DNA of 64,000 bases from Isochrysis galbana. Lineage: Eukaryota > Haptophyta > Isochrysidales > Isochrysidaceae. The notes below the pieces were generated by a model that had not been told where the DNA came from, did no database searches, and worked only from the letters and a program-made list of their open reading frames with translations. This document shows, piece after piece, positions 55,191 through 64,000 of this stretch. Location: positions 4,153,790 through 4,217,789 of the forward strand of contig CM030932.1 of assembly GCA_018136815.1 (NCBI GenBank). Direction: 5' to 3'. Within the stretch, counting starts at the first letter, position 1. Every line of letters begins with the position of its first letter. The translations under genes and the position numbers were made by a program.

Positions 55191-55391
55191 GATAGCCCAA
55201 GCGCCAAGCGCCAAGCGACGAGTGGACGATGGACTCATGCGACTACTGACAACAGTCTACTATAAAACACATCCAGACACGCCACACTTGCCCTACTTCC
55301 CTCTCCCGCGCTCGCCCCCCCCCCCCCCCCGCCCCCCCCCCCCCCCCCCTTTCCCCGCCCCCCCGCCCCCCTCCGCATCCCGTCGCGCGCC

Positions 55392-57777
55392 ATGGCGGCC
55401 GCTAGCAAGCGCAAGGTCACCTACTTCCACGACGCAGACAACATGGGATCGTATTACTACGGGCCGGGGCACCCGATGAAGCCGCACCGACTCGTACGCC
55501 CCCCCCCCCCCCCCGCCCCCGCGCGCCCCACCCCACCACCCCCGGGTAATCCACTGTGCCCTCAACCCCTCTCTCACTCCGGCGCTGCTCTGCCCACAGG
55601 CGATGACGCACAACCTCATCCTCTCCTACCACCTCTACCGCAAGATGGAGGTCTGCCGGCCGCATCTTGCGACCGACGAGGAGATGCTGCAGTTCCACGC
55701 CGCAGAGTAAGCAGATGAGACCCATCTGCACCACCCTGGTGCTCAGCGCCGCGATGCGTGCACGGGCTGCCGGCTCCCTCAGCTGCGCGCCCTTGCCCCG
55801 CACAGGTACGTGGACTTCTTGCGGCGCGTCACGCCGGACTCGCAGCATGAGTTCGCCAAGCAGCTGCAGCGCTTCACCGTCGGTGCGAGCTTGTTTCCCC
55901 GAACGCAGTGCGTTGTCTGCCTTGGGGTCACCACTGGTTGCCGCCACCCTTGCACCCATGCCACGTGTACCCTGTTCCAACCAGGCGATGACTGCCCGGT
56001 GTTTGATGGGCTGTACGACTATTGTCGCCTGTATACGGGAGGTTCGATCGATGGTGCCATGCGACTTAATGCAGGCACGGCCGACGTTGCCATCAATTGG
56101 GCAGGCGGGCTGCACCATGCGAAGCGATCCGAGGCATCCGGGTTCTGCTACATCAATGACATTGTGCTTGCTATCCTGCATCTGTTGAAGCACAACCCGC
56201 GCGTGCTCTATCTCGACATCGACATCCACCATGGTGATGGAGTCGAGGAGGCCTTCTATACCACTGACAGGGTGGTGCGCGGCTATCATGGCGAGACGGG
56301 CGCCGCCCACGGCAGTGCGAACAGAGCCCGTCCCACAGTTTGAACTACTTGCTCAGTGAGGCCGTCTCTGAGCCTCCTCTCCCGCCATGGGCACAGATGA
56401 CGGTATCCTTCCATAAATATGGCGACTACTTTTTTCCGGGGACGGGGGACGTCAAGGACATGGGAATCAAGGGGGGTGAGCCGTGGGGCATGGGCGCAAA
56501 TGTGGCGCATCCAGGGGAAGACGCCTGACGGGAAGACGCCTGACCGCTCGACGGCAGACCAGCAGACCGGCGACCTGCAAAGCGCCGAAAATCCTCCCCA
56601 CATGCATTCTCGCTCGGGTGCTCGCGCTTAATGCTCACAGCCGGAGCCGCTCGCCATGCCAGGAAAATACTACTCTGTCAATGTGCCGTTGCGCGACGGC
56701 ATCAACGACGAGTCGTATCAGCGAATCTTTGTGCCCATCATGCAGAAAGTGATGGAGATGTATCAACCCACGGCGCTCGTGCTGCAGGTAATGAAAGGAG
56801 GCGCACCGCACTTGTGCAGTTGCCATGAGTGAAGCGCGAAGTGCATTGGTCCCCTTGAGCATCGTGTTACGCGAGGCACGAAAGTCGCAGACTGGTCAGC
56901 GGGAGCGCATGCTGCGCAATACTTAGCAATGGCTGCCTCTTCCATGTAGTGTGGCGCCGACTCGCTTTCAGGCGATCGACTCGGCTGCTTCAATCTTTCG
57001 GTGCGCTGCACTTGCGTCTTTGGGCATCTGCGGCCCTCAAGATACCGGGACGATGTCGACTATCTCAATCGCCTGATTGCCCACCTCGGGCAGTCGGCAC
57101 GCGGACTGGCGATCCATCTATGTGAGTGTTGTGCTAAGGTGCTCACTTATGGTCGTTCGACGCCCTTGTATATTGGTCAGGCGCGCGGCCATGCCGAATG
57201 CATGCGCTTCATGCTTGCCTACAAGCTTCCCACCCTTGTTCTGGGCGGTGGTGGCTACACGGTCCGCAACGTTGCGCGATGTTGGGCGTACGAAACATCG
57301 GTGGTTTTGGGCGAAGAACTTGCCGAGGTGCGCATCGACACCTCCGCGAAAAAATCCCCCCCCCCCCCCCCCCCCCGCCATCACGCATACAGCATGCACG
57401 CGACAAGGCAATCATGCAATCCCCTGCCGCTATCCGGCGACCAAGCCTGCCATGTGATGGGTTACACGCGCTCATCCCGTCATCTTTGGCTTGAAATTCA
57501 GGAGCTGCCCTGGAACGACTATTACGAATACTTTGCCCCCGACTTTAACTTGCATGTGGCACCCTCCCCGACCATGGAAAATGCGAACACGCGGCAGTAC
57601 CTTGAGAACGTACGCCAGCAGGTGTTTGAGAATCTGAAAATGCTTCAGGGTGCCCCGGGCGTTCAGATGCATGCCGTGCCTCACGACATCGCCGTCACAC
57701 CAGCCGAGACTGACCCCAATGTGCGCAGCTCGGGCGGCAGTCGGCAACATCCTGCCGAGCATTATGACAGCGTCTGA
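55392..57777 (+). CDS. Class I histone deacetylase (HDAC1/2/RPD3 type)
   Basis: Nine exons join in phase: 55392-55493, 55600-55706, 55806-55882, 55985-56274, 56397-56475, 56663-56787, 56950-57000, 57181-57327 and 57502-57777, giving 417 aa. All key residues are present: the active-site pair [19 protein letters not shown], the zinc ligands in [34 protein letters not shown], the glycine-rich [16 protein letters not shown], and [18 protein letters not shown]. Class I HDACs remove acetyl groups from histone tails in nuclear co-repressor complexes. The C-terminal tail is short. Exons 5/6 were joined at the acceptor CATGCCAG, which gives exactly the family spacing; the alternative CACAG at 56640 breaks phase. 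A poly-C tract (55313-55350) lies just upstream and another inside intron 8. Confidence 0.95.
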
Positions 57778-58155
57778 GCGCACCATTAGGGTTGTAGGCT
57801 ATAGCTATGATTGTCGTCATGGGAACCAACGTCTCCACGCTAGATTGGAGGGGCTTGAGTCCCGTGTGAGTTCCAAGAAGGACGACCGCTAATCTTTGGC
57901 AACAGTAAGCTACGGTCCGTGTTGCGCCTCACACCTCAAGTCGCAACGAACGGAGTCCATCCATCGGCTGGCGCAGCCTTCATGGATGCGATCGTGTAGG
58001 CGCGCCGCTTGTAGATGTGTTTGGTCACGCTTGGCCATGGTAGTTGCCTGCGCGCTCTCTAATAATTGAGGTAGGTAGGTGTATGGTGCATGCAGAAAAA
58101 ATAACATCAACATCAAAAGAATTTGAGTTTAGGGCTGACACCTACTACGGACTGG

Positions 58156-58157
<2 letters not shown>
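57778..58157. other. 3' flank of the HDAC gene
   Basis: No gene recognised. Confidence 0.4.
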
Positions 58158-58208
<51 letters not shown>

Positions 58209-58209
58209 C
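58158..58209. repeat. (CA)n(GA)n microsatellite
   Basis: CA dinucleotides followed directly by GA dinucleotides. Confidence 0.95.
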
Positions 58210-59549
58210 TGGGCACGGTCTACCCTACAACCCGCATCGCCCTCATCTCCCTTTACTCCACCTCCTCCGCCGTCCCCATTTCTTTCCTTGTTCTTCGGTT
58301 TCCGTGGTCCGGCCCAGGTGCGCTACCTTGGGCCCGGTTCTGTGGGTGGGGTCCGGGCAGGGCTTTGGTTGAGTCTTGTATTCGCTTTAGGTGACGGTGT
58401 TGGGTGCGTTCGAGTTGTTGGCCGTTCGTTGTCATGCCTAGACGCGTGTCTATCCTGCGCTTCTCCGGGGTGTAATTGTTGCGGGTGGGGGGAGGGATAT
58501 TTTTGGATGCGTGCTATACTTAGCACGCCCCGTCTCCCACCCCTCCTCGGTCCGGCAACTCCAGATCTCCAGATTCCCCCTCGCGTGGAAATTAACCCCG
58601 CCGTGCACGCACGACCTCTGGCCAGAAAAGAGTTTCTGGGAGCCGTCTCGCTCCTCGTTCTTTCGGCAGTTCTCCCCCGATTACTAGTGTAGATGGTCCA
58701 TTTATGTTAGTTTTTTTGTGTTTGTGTCGTCGTTCTTTGTTTTTTCCTTTGCTCTGTCCTCCTTCGGACTCTTTCGTGATCTGCGCCGGTCCTGTTGCCC
58801 TCCATCATGTCTGCCCCTGCCGTCACTCAGTTCGCATCCGAGCACTCGGGAGAGGTCCACGCTGGGCCTGGCACCCCTCCCTCGTCTCATCCAGTCCCGA
58901 TTCCGCCCACGCTTAGCTCCCCCCGTCCCATGTCTCCATCGAGTCAAAAAAAACTTCTTAAAATACTCGCGGCGCGTGCGACCCTGCACATCTCTCATGA
59001 ATGAAGCCACGCCCGCTTCCCTTACCCCCTCTCCACCTGCCTTGCGGCTCGTCCCCTCGTGCGCTACCTAGGGGCTGGGTGTCTAAGGTTTCCAGTGGCG
59101 GACGGTGTGTACCGATCCCCGATGGCATGTTCCTCTACTTCCTCCTGCGCCATCGGGCTATCGTCTTCTCTCGTGTCGTGGATAAAGGGAGCCTCTCCAT
59201 GCCGCACGCTCTACCTTTAGAGCGTGTCCCCTTTCCCGCGCCTTGCCTCCTTCCCTTCTTCCGCCGCACGTCTATCTTAAGAGCGTGTCTTCGTGTCTTC
59301 CCCACACCTTGCTCCTGCCCCCTCTCCTCCCGCCCCGAGTTCCCGCGCACGCAACTCACGGCCGGGATCTCTTCCTTCCGTTCCCTCGTACCCTCCCGGC
59401 GTTTCCTTGTTTCCTTGGCCAGAGAGGGTCGGAGAGTTTCCGCGTTCGCCGCACTCCCCGGTCCCTCCAGCGCCCGCCCCCTTCCCGTTCCATTAGTTTT
59501 CCCTCTGTTCCTATAGTTTCCCGAGTGTACCCCCTCTTCAGCCGACATT
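58210..59549. other. Pyrimidine-rich intergenic DNA with dispersed repeats
   Basis: 58270-58345 (CCTTGTTCTTCGGTTTC, GGCCCAGGTGCGCTACCTTG) matches 62698-62762. 59033-59125 (CTTGCGGCTCGTCCCCTCGT, ACCTAGGGGCTGGGTGT, CCGATCCCCGATGG) matches 61975-62062 on the opposite strand. Proline- and serine-rich frames here are compositional. Confidence 0.55.
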
Positions 59550-60176
59550 ATGTGGAAAACACCACGAAAGCTCGACCCACTTGGCCAGATGCCCCGCCAC
59601 AAAACAAAAATTTTGAGACCACTGGCGCCACCGGGCTGCAATTCTGTCGCCACTGGGGGAGTTGCTCGGTGCACGTGGCGCAAGCGCCGCCATTCCACCT
59701 GGCAAGCCTGTCCTCTTCGTACACCTCCCGTCCCCCACGCCCCCACGTATGTGACGAATAAGCGCATCCCTCTTGGCGACGTGCCCATCACTCCCTTGAC
59801 CGCACGTGCGACGGCCTCATCGTGTTCGAAGCGCGCAAGGGCGGCCACAAGCGTGGAGGACGACCTGCACACGAGGGTCATCGAGCTGGAGCGACTCCTG
59901 GAGGCGCAGCAGAAGAAGATGCGCGGCATGGAACAGAGCTATGCTCAGCATCGCCAGGACACCAACCAGAAGTTGGAGCAGTATCGCGGCATGTACGACC
60001 GGCTTTGGAGGCAGGTCGACGAGGCGCTGGAGTGCAGACACGTGGAGAGCTTGGCCGAGTCGGCCGTCTTGACGCCAATGACGGCCGAGTCCATCAGCTC
60101 CCTCATGGAACACGCCGACAACCTGGATCTCGTGGCGACGGCCGCCGCGTCCCTGAGTGCGACTCCCTTGGAGTGA
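59550..60176 (+). CDS. Hypothetical protein with a C-terminal coiled coil
   Basis: 208-codon ORF. The first 95 residues are basic and unstructured. About residues 100-155 form a convincing coiled coil (LHTRVIELERLLEAQQKKM, GMEQSYAQHRQDTNQKLEQY), followed by an acidic helical C-terminus (TAESISSLMEHADNLDLVA). It ends at TGA 60174-60176. The coil region is clearly coding-like; the N-terminal part could be untranslated, with the true start at an upstream exon. Family not recognised. Confidence 0.5.
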   Translation: MWKTPRKLDPLGQMPRHKTKILRPLAPPGCNSVATGGVARCTWRKRRHSTWQACPLRTPPVPHAPTYVTNKRIPLGDVPITPLTARATASSCSKRARAATSVEDDLHTRVIELERLLEAQQKKMRGMEQSYAQHRQDTNQKLEQYRGMYDRLWRQVDEALECRHVESLAESAVLTPMTAESISSLMEHADNLDLVATAAASLSATPLE

Positions 60177-60199
60177 AGAAGCGCCCCCCTCGAAGTGTA

Positions 60200-60267
60200 T
60201 GTGTGTGCATGTGTGTATATGTGCGTGTGTGTGTGTGATGTGTGTGTGTGTGTGTGTGTGTGTGTGA
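60200..60267. repeat. (GT)n microsatellite
   Basis: Two GT runs separated by a few bases, in the 3' flank of the preceding ORF. Confidence 0.95.
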
Positions 60268-60310
60268 CCTGGGGGAGAGGAGGAGAGAGAGCTTGGAGCT
60301 CACTTGTTGT

Positions 60311-60447
60311 TTATTGGCGTGGAGGGAACCGCAGCTCTTCCCTCATCTTGCGGCGCTGATATGCTTGGCGCACGAGCTTCGCGACCGTCGTGGCTTCGGC
60401 GAGCTTGGCCTGGGCTTGCGCGATCTTGGCTTGGGCGTCTGCACGTA
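60311..60447 (-). CDS. Orphan terminal exon of a minus-strand gene
   Basis: Read on the minus strand, an acceptor TTTCTTTGCGCAG is followed by a 137-bp exon encoding ADAQAKIAQAQAKLAEA then TTVAKLVRQAYQRRKM and REELRFPPRQ, ending at TAA 60313-60311. The regular Ala/Gln/Lys heptads look like real protein and no other frame is as good. No matching upstream exon could be found; the sequence beyond 60590 is AT-rich repeat DNA. The 5' part of the gene may have been lost or displaced by insertion, or may lie far away. Confidence 0.45.
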
Positions 60448-61324
60448 CTGCGCAAAGAAACATGCTAGTTTACGTAAATGTGGACCTTAGTTAGGGGGTA
60501 CGCATAGGGAAAAAGTTGGCATGCGCACGCACGGCGTCTCCGCGGGGGGACCGATGCACATCGCACCGTGCACCGACAAGTAATAAATATCTCTTAAAAT
60601 GTATGTTTATGTAGTTGTCACAGGGGAAAAGCGCCGACACGGCGCCCCAGGGAGGGGGGGGGGACACGCGCCGCGGGAAAGCAGGGAAAAAAAGTTGTTA
60701 CGCTAGTTTGCATTTAATTTTAAAATAACGCTCTATAGACGTGTAACGAAACTACCCTCAGACACATCGTATGGAGGAAGGGGCGTCTGTAGTGAAATGG
60801 TGTCGTACATAACGTTATATACAACTGTGGACATTCGATCGCTCAATTCGACTGATGTCCCACACTTGACGGAACGACACCTAACATAAACCTGACCCTA
60901 GTGGCACAAGCACTCGACTAAGGCTGTGAATAGGTTTGGTTTGGAGCTAACATGTTTAAAGTAGATAGTGCCTTTCAGCTATCTTGATACATAGAGATAG
61001 TGCCCTTCGGCTATCTTGATACATAGAGATAGTGCGATTTGCCAAGTAGATACCTAATATCTAGATATTAGGCATTAGGCATTAATTAGGTATTGGTATT
61101 GGGTATTGGGTATAGATAATAGCCCTTAGCTCCGGCCCGAAGTAGTCGCCGCGCGTTTGTGTGTTGTGTGTGGTTGTGGTTGTCGAACCAATATGTGTCG
61201 TTGTGCGCACTAGCACAAAGCACAAACAAAGCTCAAGCTCCTACCTATAAATAGATAGAGATAGTGTACCGTAAAAGGTATTAATTAAGGCGGGGGGCGC
61301 GCCCGAAAAGCGCGAGAGTGAGTA
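60448..61324. other. AT-rich repeat region
   Basis: Includes two to three copies of AGCTATCTTGATACATAGAG followed by ATAGTGC (60975-61032) and then TAGGCATTAGGCATTA and GGTATTGGGTATTGGG runs (61068-61115). A short repeat shared with 16411 lies at about 60785. No gene seen. Confidence 0.6.
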
Positions 61325-61440
61325 CTAAGTACCTACAATACGTGGGCAGTAGGCGCGAGACTGCTGTAGCCCTTCGATCGGCGCGGGGCGCGAGAGGCTG
61401 TCGCCGGCGCGCTCCATGGCGACCAAGTATAAACTTAGTT
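61325..61440 (-). repeat. Palindrome plus 'MERA' micro-ORF, copy at 61.4 kb
   Basis: On the minus strand AACTAAGTTTATACTTGGT (61440-61422) is followed by ATG at 61417. The ORF begins MERAGDSLSRPAPIEG and stops at 61325 after 30 codons. A single arm mismatch (TTGG for TTAG) occurs, as in the copy at 47129. Confidence 0.6.
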
Positions 61441-61659
61441 GCAATACTCTGTACGAAAGGCAGGGCAATCGGATGCAACTTTGGAGCACTCCTTGCTGGC
61501 GGGAATGAATTGTGAGTGAGGGCTTGTTGTGTGTGTGTGTGGTTCGCGCGCGCAGCGCGCCCTTAGCTCCGCGCGCCCCCATCAGTCAGTTGTCTTCCGC
61601 GCGCCGCGTGCAAGCCTGTAGCCTGTAAGCTCGGTGGCTATTAATAGGTTGTTAATAGC

Positions 61660-61790
61660 TTTTGTCATCGCAGCTATCTTGATAGATAGAGATAGTGCTC
61701 CTTCGCTATCTTGATAGATAGAGATAGTGCTTTTGCTGGGTAGATAGCCTAATATCTTGATATCTGTCTATCATGTTCACAACCTTACAC
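61660..61790. repeat. TATC/GATA tandem repeats
   Basis: Two units of CTATCTTGATAGATAGAG followed by ATAGTGC, closely related to those at 60975, again followed by a TAGATAGCCTAATATCTTGA stretch. The second cluster is therefore a copy of the first. Confidence 0.75.
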
Positions 61791-62136
61791 TCGACATAGC
61801 AGAGAAGCTAACTAAATCGCCCACCGGAACGCCATACCCACCACCCCCCGCGACCCAACATCGAAGGCTCAGTGCACAACACAGCCCCAAGTCCAATGCT
61901 TAAGGCGACAACAACCACGGGAACCCCAAGAGAATCCGACCGCCCGATGGCGCGAGGGAAGGCCGAGGAGTCGACCATCGGGGATCGGTGCACGCCGCCT
62001 GCCACTGGAAACCCTGAACACTGAGCCCCTAGGTAGAGCACGAGGGGACGAGCCGCAAGGCGAGTGAGAGGAAGTGATAAGGGATGCGGGCGCGGCTGTC
62101 AGAAGTTGTCGCAGGGTCGCGCGCGCGGTGAGAATG
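61791..62136. other. Intergenic with an inverted dispersed repeat
   Basis: 61975-62062 is the opposite-strand copy of 59033-59125. GGTCGCGCGCGCGGTGAGAAT near 62114 resembles 35107 and 49360. No gene seen. Confidence 0.5.
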
Positions 62137-62608
62137 TTAACTGTTTACTGCCGGAGCATGCAAATGGATGCTTCAAACGGCATATTTCGTCCCTGCTCGC
62201 CAACGCCTTGAGGGGTGCCCATGAGGTGCTGGGGGAGCCTCAGGGACATCCTTCCCCACATTTCCCACCCATTTTCAACACAATAGGTCGAGATTGTAGT
62301 ATGGAATTATGCAGAAAATAGGCCCAGGGGCGAAGCAGCCATTTGGATGCTTCAGTTTACCAAATAATCCACGTGTGCACGTTAGAAAAAGGTGTGAGAG
62401 GTTGAGGGGAGGGCGGCGCGGCGCAACGGAGTGGGACTGGGAGGGAGAGGGGGGGGGGGGGGGAGGATCGGAAAAAAATTGATCATCTCTTTCTTTGCGG
62501 AAAGCGTCGCTTATATCGTTGAACATGTCTTCCTCTCTTCTCTCACCTCAAAAAACCAAACATCGAAGCATCCATTTGCATGCTGCGCTCCCGGCAGTAA
62601 AGAGTTAA
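62137..62608. mobile_element. MITE with terminal inverted repeats and TTAA target duplication
   Basis: The element 62141-62604 is flanked on both sides by TTAA (62137-62140 and 62605-62608). Left end CTGTTTACTGCCGGAGC and right end (reverse complement) CTCTTTACTGCCGGGAGC are followed on both sides by CATGCAAATGGATGCTTC, an inverted repeat of about 36-41 bp. TTAA duplication is the hallmark of piggyBac-type transposition. No transposase is encoded in the 464 bp, so it is non-autonomous. A further partial copy of the end motif (ATTTGGATGCTTC) lies inside at about 62341. Confidence 0.8.
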
Positions 62609-63040
62609 GAAGTTTTTTTTGCTACTGTAGATACTCCTTCCTCCGAGACCCCGCTGCCATCGCCCTTGCCTCCTCCGATCCCTCTTTCCCGCTCCCCCCC
62701 GCATTCCTTGTTCCTTGTTCTTCGGTTTCGGGGGGTCGGCCCACGTGCACTACCTTGGGTCTAGCGTTGGGAGGGGGGTGAGACGGGCCTGTTAAGGCTT
62801 CTTTGGTATGCGGCGTGGCTATGAATGCCGCGTTGTGGGGGCCCAGCCTAACGGCTTCCCCCATGGATAACATCCGCAGCTAAAGAAACTCTTTAAGCCA
62901 GCCGAGCATGTACCCTCCTCTCAGCCCAGCCTTCTGTGGAGTGCCCCCCCTTTTCTAGGCGCCCCCCTCTCCCTTGCCCCCTCCCACTCTCACCTTGACT
63001 AAAGGCTCTCTCACATCTTGGTTTTGGAACCGAGGTAGTA
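62609..63040. other. Intergenic with a dispersed repeat
   Basis: 62698-62762 repeats 58276-58345. No gene seen. Confidence 0.5.
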
Positions 63041-63538
63041 ATGCGAGTCAATCGGACAATACAATGCTTGCTCCTCTTGCTTGCTCTATCTCTTTGGCCT
63101 TGTGCGCTCCTTATTGAGAGCGCTGGGCTGCCAGCGGCGGGCTTACACAGCTCCAAAACATGGCGCGAAACGGGATCATTCAACGTTCAAGCAAGGGTAC
63201 CCCTTCGGACGAGGTGGAAGCTCGGATGCCTCCTTCCGACCTTCTTAGCTTCGGTGAGGAGGTCCTGGACCGGGGAGGAGTTGATTACAGCCTGCTATGC
63301 ACCCCCTCTGGTGCCTACCTTGCACTTCGGAAATAAAACCAGCGCGTGGTCGCTCCACGTCGCTACTTCTTGCAATACCCGCGTCGGATCAGCTCTTCAA
63401 TGTATCGTTCAATGCGACTGTCCCCAGCTCTCGGCTCAATTCCTGAGCAAATACGTTGCGGTTTGCGCTGAGAGGGATTGGGCTAGTTGCCCACGGCCAA
63501 GGTGTGAGCACTGGCAATGTGGTCCCATGGCTCCATGA
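63041..63538 (+). CDS. Unresolved ORF with signal-peptide-like start
   Basis: ATG 63041 opens a 165-codon frame whose first 25 residues look like a signal peptide (CLLLLLALSLWPCALLIE). Later parts are less convincing, and other frames in the same stretch look at least as coding-like (for example DEVEARMPPSDLLSFGEEV at about 63210-63270 and AYLSQFDDTLNQFGTLPA near 63857-63910). The locus may be a spliced gene, a decayed gene or mobile DNA running off the right edge. I do not assign a function. Confidence 0.25.
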   Translation: MRVNRTIQCLLLLLALSLWPCALLIESAGLPAAGLHSSKTWRETGSFNVQARVPLRTRWKLGCLLPTFLASVRRSWTGEELITACYAPPLVPTLHFGNKTSAWSLHVATSCNTRVGSALQCIVQCDCPQLSAQFLSKYVAVCAERDWASCPRPRCEHWQCGPMAP

Positions 63539-64000
63539 CCACCGCTCGCACACACCGTTTTGGAGAAGTGTGCGCACGACAACTCGCCCGTCGTTATTGC
63601 GTGGCCATGGTGTTCCACGGCTCGTAAGAAATTGCTCACGACAAAGGGTACGATCAATGTCAACGACCGAACAACCGGCCTAGGCACAAATCACATAGGG
63701 TGCCGGACATCGAGCGTCAACCCCGTGCAACAATCTCAAGTGCTTCACACCTTACGCCATAAAGTGCTCGCCCCACTCCTTGCCTAGCACCGCCGACCAT
63801 ATAACTACAAAGCAATATGTGAGCATGGTCGTCCTCAGCTCGGGCGTCGTGCATGCATACCTCAGCCAGTTCGATGACACGCTGAACCAATTCGGGACTC
63901 TGCCGGCTTCGCCCGCTACTGGGAGTCATTGGGGTCGACTTCTGCGATGGAACAGAGAACATGGAGTGTTTTGACGCATTTGTGGGGACCTCTGTAGCAT

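Overview
This is nuclear DNA of a eukaryotic alga. Genes are GC-rich, separated by long repeat-rich stretches, and several are split by short GT-AG introns. Conserved eukaryotic proteins are present (coatomer beta, a class I histone deacetylase, a kinesin-14, an EPS15-like endocytic adaptor). One protein at 20596-21111 has the bipartite leader expected for a secondary plastid. The TIR-like 'FLSHxWxxGQDQ' family and the overall style point to a haptophyte, with a pelagophyte or other stramenopile not excluded. That placement is inference. Three runs of exactly 100 N (11249-11348, 36349-36448, 55091-55190) are assembly gaps. The exon models below were built by hand from open frames, GT-AG sites and phase agreement; donors are relaxed (GTGCGC, GTCAAG, GTATGC as well as GTGAGT), acceptors are mostly CAG.

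Layout. 1-3140: a multi-pass membrane protein gene whose 3' part is decaying. 4860-8602 (minus): a receptor with an extracellular nicotinamidase-like domain, a Cys-rich segment, one membrane helix and an intracellular TIR-like domain. 8873-11248: repeats and low-complexity DNA. 11349-14432 (minus): a coiled-coil protein with 14 CxxC-type modules. 15715-16305: a plastid-gene fragment and a small membrane/coiled-coil ORF. 16722-19617 (minus): three compact intronless ORFs that look like an inserted piece of a giant algal virus. 20596-21111: plastid protein. 21315-23661: decayed mobile DNA. 24438-27305: kinesin-14. 27644-28730: retroposon and other repeats. 29763-31507: GT14-type glycosyltransferase. 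32393-33545: LINE fragment. 33737-34549: AT-rich pseudogene of an Asp/Asn beta-hydroxylase, probably viral. 35282-36562: chromatin-remodeller-like fragment. 36641-38277: TLC-like membrane protein. 39071-40422: PIF/Harbinger-type transposase, followed by a six-unit satellite (40487-41450). 43248-46603: COPB1. 47129-49542: nested repeats. 49883-54513 (minus): EH/coiled-coil/WW/UBA adaptor. 54701-55190: tandem micro-ORF repeat and gap. 55392-57777: class I HDAC. 59550-64000: a coiled-coil ORF, an orphan exon, AT-rich repeats, a TTAA-flanked MITE and an unresolved ORF.

Two signals stand out. The first is the receptor at 4860-8602. Its ectodomain keeps the nicotinamidase metal-site residues but has lost the catalytic Asp and Cys, while its cytoplasmic TIR-like domain keeps the Glu that is catalytic in NAD-cleaving TIRs. 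This suggests a receptor that could couple sensing of a nicotinamide-type ligand to NAD turnover. The second is a dispersed family of palindromes with a TTTATA or TTAAAA centre and arms that change together. Most sit a few bases upstream of an ATGGAGCGC start encoding short peptides that begin MERA/MERS. At least six such palindrome-plus-ORF copies are present, two of them in a 194-bp tandem array that runs into a gap.

Apart from COPB1 and the EPS15-like adaptor (both membrane trafficking), the host genes do not form one pathway; the window is a set of unrelated eukaryotic genes separated by mobile DNA.
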